From: Pseudomonadota bacterium
GTDB taxonomy: Bacteria > Desulfobacterota > WTBG01 > CAIYCZ01
Direction: 5' to 3'
Assembly (NCBI GenBank): GCA_026388865.1
Contig: JAPLIX010000365.1
Location: forward strand, 2,156 to 17,195
DNA: 15,040 nt
How positions within the stretch are numbered: the stretch's first letter is position 1; each line of letters starts with the position of its first letter. The notes under the pieces are model-generated. The model was not told the origin of the DNA, ran no database searches, and was given only the letters and a program-made list of their open reading frames with translations. Of the stretch, positions 14,533 through 15,040 are shown piece after piece. The translations under genes were made by a program, and so were the position numbers.

Positions 14533-15040
14533 TCTATACCTCTCGCTGCTGTGGAAATATCAACCTTACATTAGATTAAACCCGCAATAGGTAAAACCGT
14601 TTACACGGCTTATACCTGTTATGGTTATTTCTCAAAGCAAGCAGTATACCATTGACGGAAAAACTGTACGGCTGCGGCATGGCCAGTAAAAAGATATAAA
14701 CTATTTCAATACATTAGGGAGAATAAGACTGGATGAGGAGCAGCGGGCCTTTGCGCTTAACGCTGCAGGGGGCTGGCTTTTTTCGGCCAGTTAAGAATAG
14801 GCATCTGGCTGGATTGAAACAATGGCCGGTAGGCAGCCGTAGCAATAGGACATATGGAGATGGGTGACCCTTTGCCTTCTCTGCTTTCATCTGGTTAGGC
14901 TTTAAGGTGTTTTTGCATTACTTGTATTAAGGAACGTAATAGGGTTTGATATTGTGGGATTGAAAAAACTGGGCGAGATAGCTGCTCCTTGCTTTCATGA
15001 TAGGGAAGTACCCCCTTTAAAAAACTTAACAGTTCATCAA
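14533..15040. other. 508-base stretch without recognised gene
   Basis: No open reading frame of useful length with a good ribosome site is seen on either strand, and no tRNA, rRNA or riboswitch fold I recognise. Two structures are visible: an inverted repeat AGGTAAAACCGT (14589-14600) with ACGGCTTATACCT (14605-14617), and a short hairpin CTGGC-TTTTTTCG-GCCAG at about 14773-14790. The first lies about 55 bases upstream of the small Cys-rich gene and might be an operator or part of its leader. Confidence 0.5.

Noticed and set aside
14533..15040. Riboswitch or small RNA in the right-end gap
   Set aside because: I compared it from memory with cyclic-di-GMP-I and other common classes because of the GGTAGGCAGCCGTAGC-like segment, but the conserved core elements are not present.

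Overview
The window looks like a piece of a chromosome from an anaerobic, two-membrane (Gram-negative) bacterium. The evidence is an RND/TolC tripartite efflux system, an MCE/Mla-type lipid ABC transporter, two lipoproteins with lipoboxes, and a tungsten-type aldehyde:ferredoxin oxidoreductase. GC content is moderate. Gene spacers carry short A/T-rich or 'GCAATC'-type boundary repeats of a kind I associate with uncultured Desulfobacterota, Nitrospirota or Omnitrophota genomes, but the taxon is an inference. Every confident gene is on the minus strand, so the story reads from right to left.

Right end (about 13.2-15.0 kb): a 508-base stretch with no recognisable gene, a small Cys/His-rich protein (14278-14532), a non-coding stretch with a GC hairpin, and a PIN-domain toxin with its antitoxin (13232-13890). 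The toxin-antitoxin pair lies between two 48-base direct repeats, each carrying a TTGACT box. One copy lies upstream of the antitoxin, the other upstream of the lipid-transport operon.

Middle right (9.2-13.0 kb): a lipid-transport operon made of a STAS-fused permease (MlaE type), ATPase (MlaF type), MCE substrate-binding protein (MlaD type) and an auxiliary lipoprotein (PqiC/YmbA type). The permease gene really begins at 13042, but its N-terminal STAS part is in a different frame from the rest because of a one-base loss near 12911-12917. Its 3' end has been duplicated: a 102-base copy sits in the spacer before the ATPase gene, and exactly between the two copies lies a 79-base dispersed repeat. 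A second, inverted copy of that repeat lies about 7.9 kb away, upstream of the efflux adaptor gene.

Middle (6.3-8.9 kb): a compact ferredoxin - MoaD-like sulfur carrier - aldehyde ferredoxin oxidoreductase operon, closed by a clear rho-independent terminator at 6317-6342. It should oxidise aldehydes to acids and pass electrons to ferredoxin.

Left (1-6.2 kb): a TolC-type outer-membrane factor, a MarR-family regulator, then (after a repeat-filled 232-base gap) a lipoprotein adaptor and the RND pump, which runs off the left edge of the window. Together they make a complete tripartite exporter, with a probable local repressor encoded between the channel and the pump genes.

The most notable observations are the repeat/duplication structure at 11708-11988, the frameshift in the permease gene, and the repeat-flanked toxin-antitoxin module that sits in the promoter region of the lipid-transport operon. 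I found no CRISPR array, rRNA, tRNA or complete insertion sequence.
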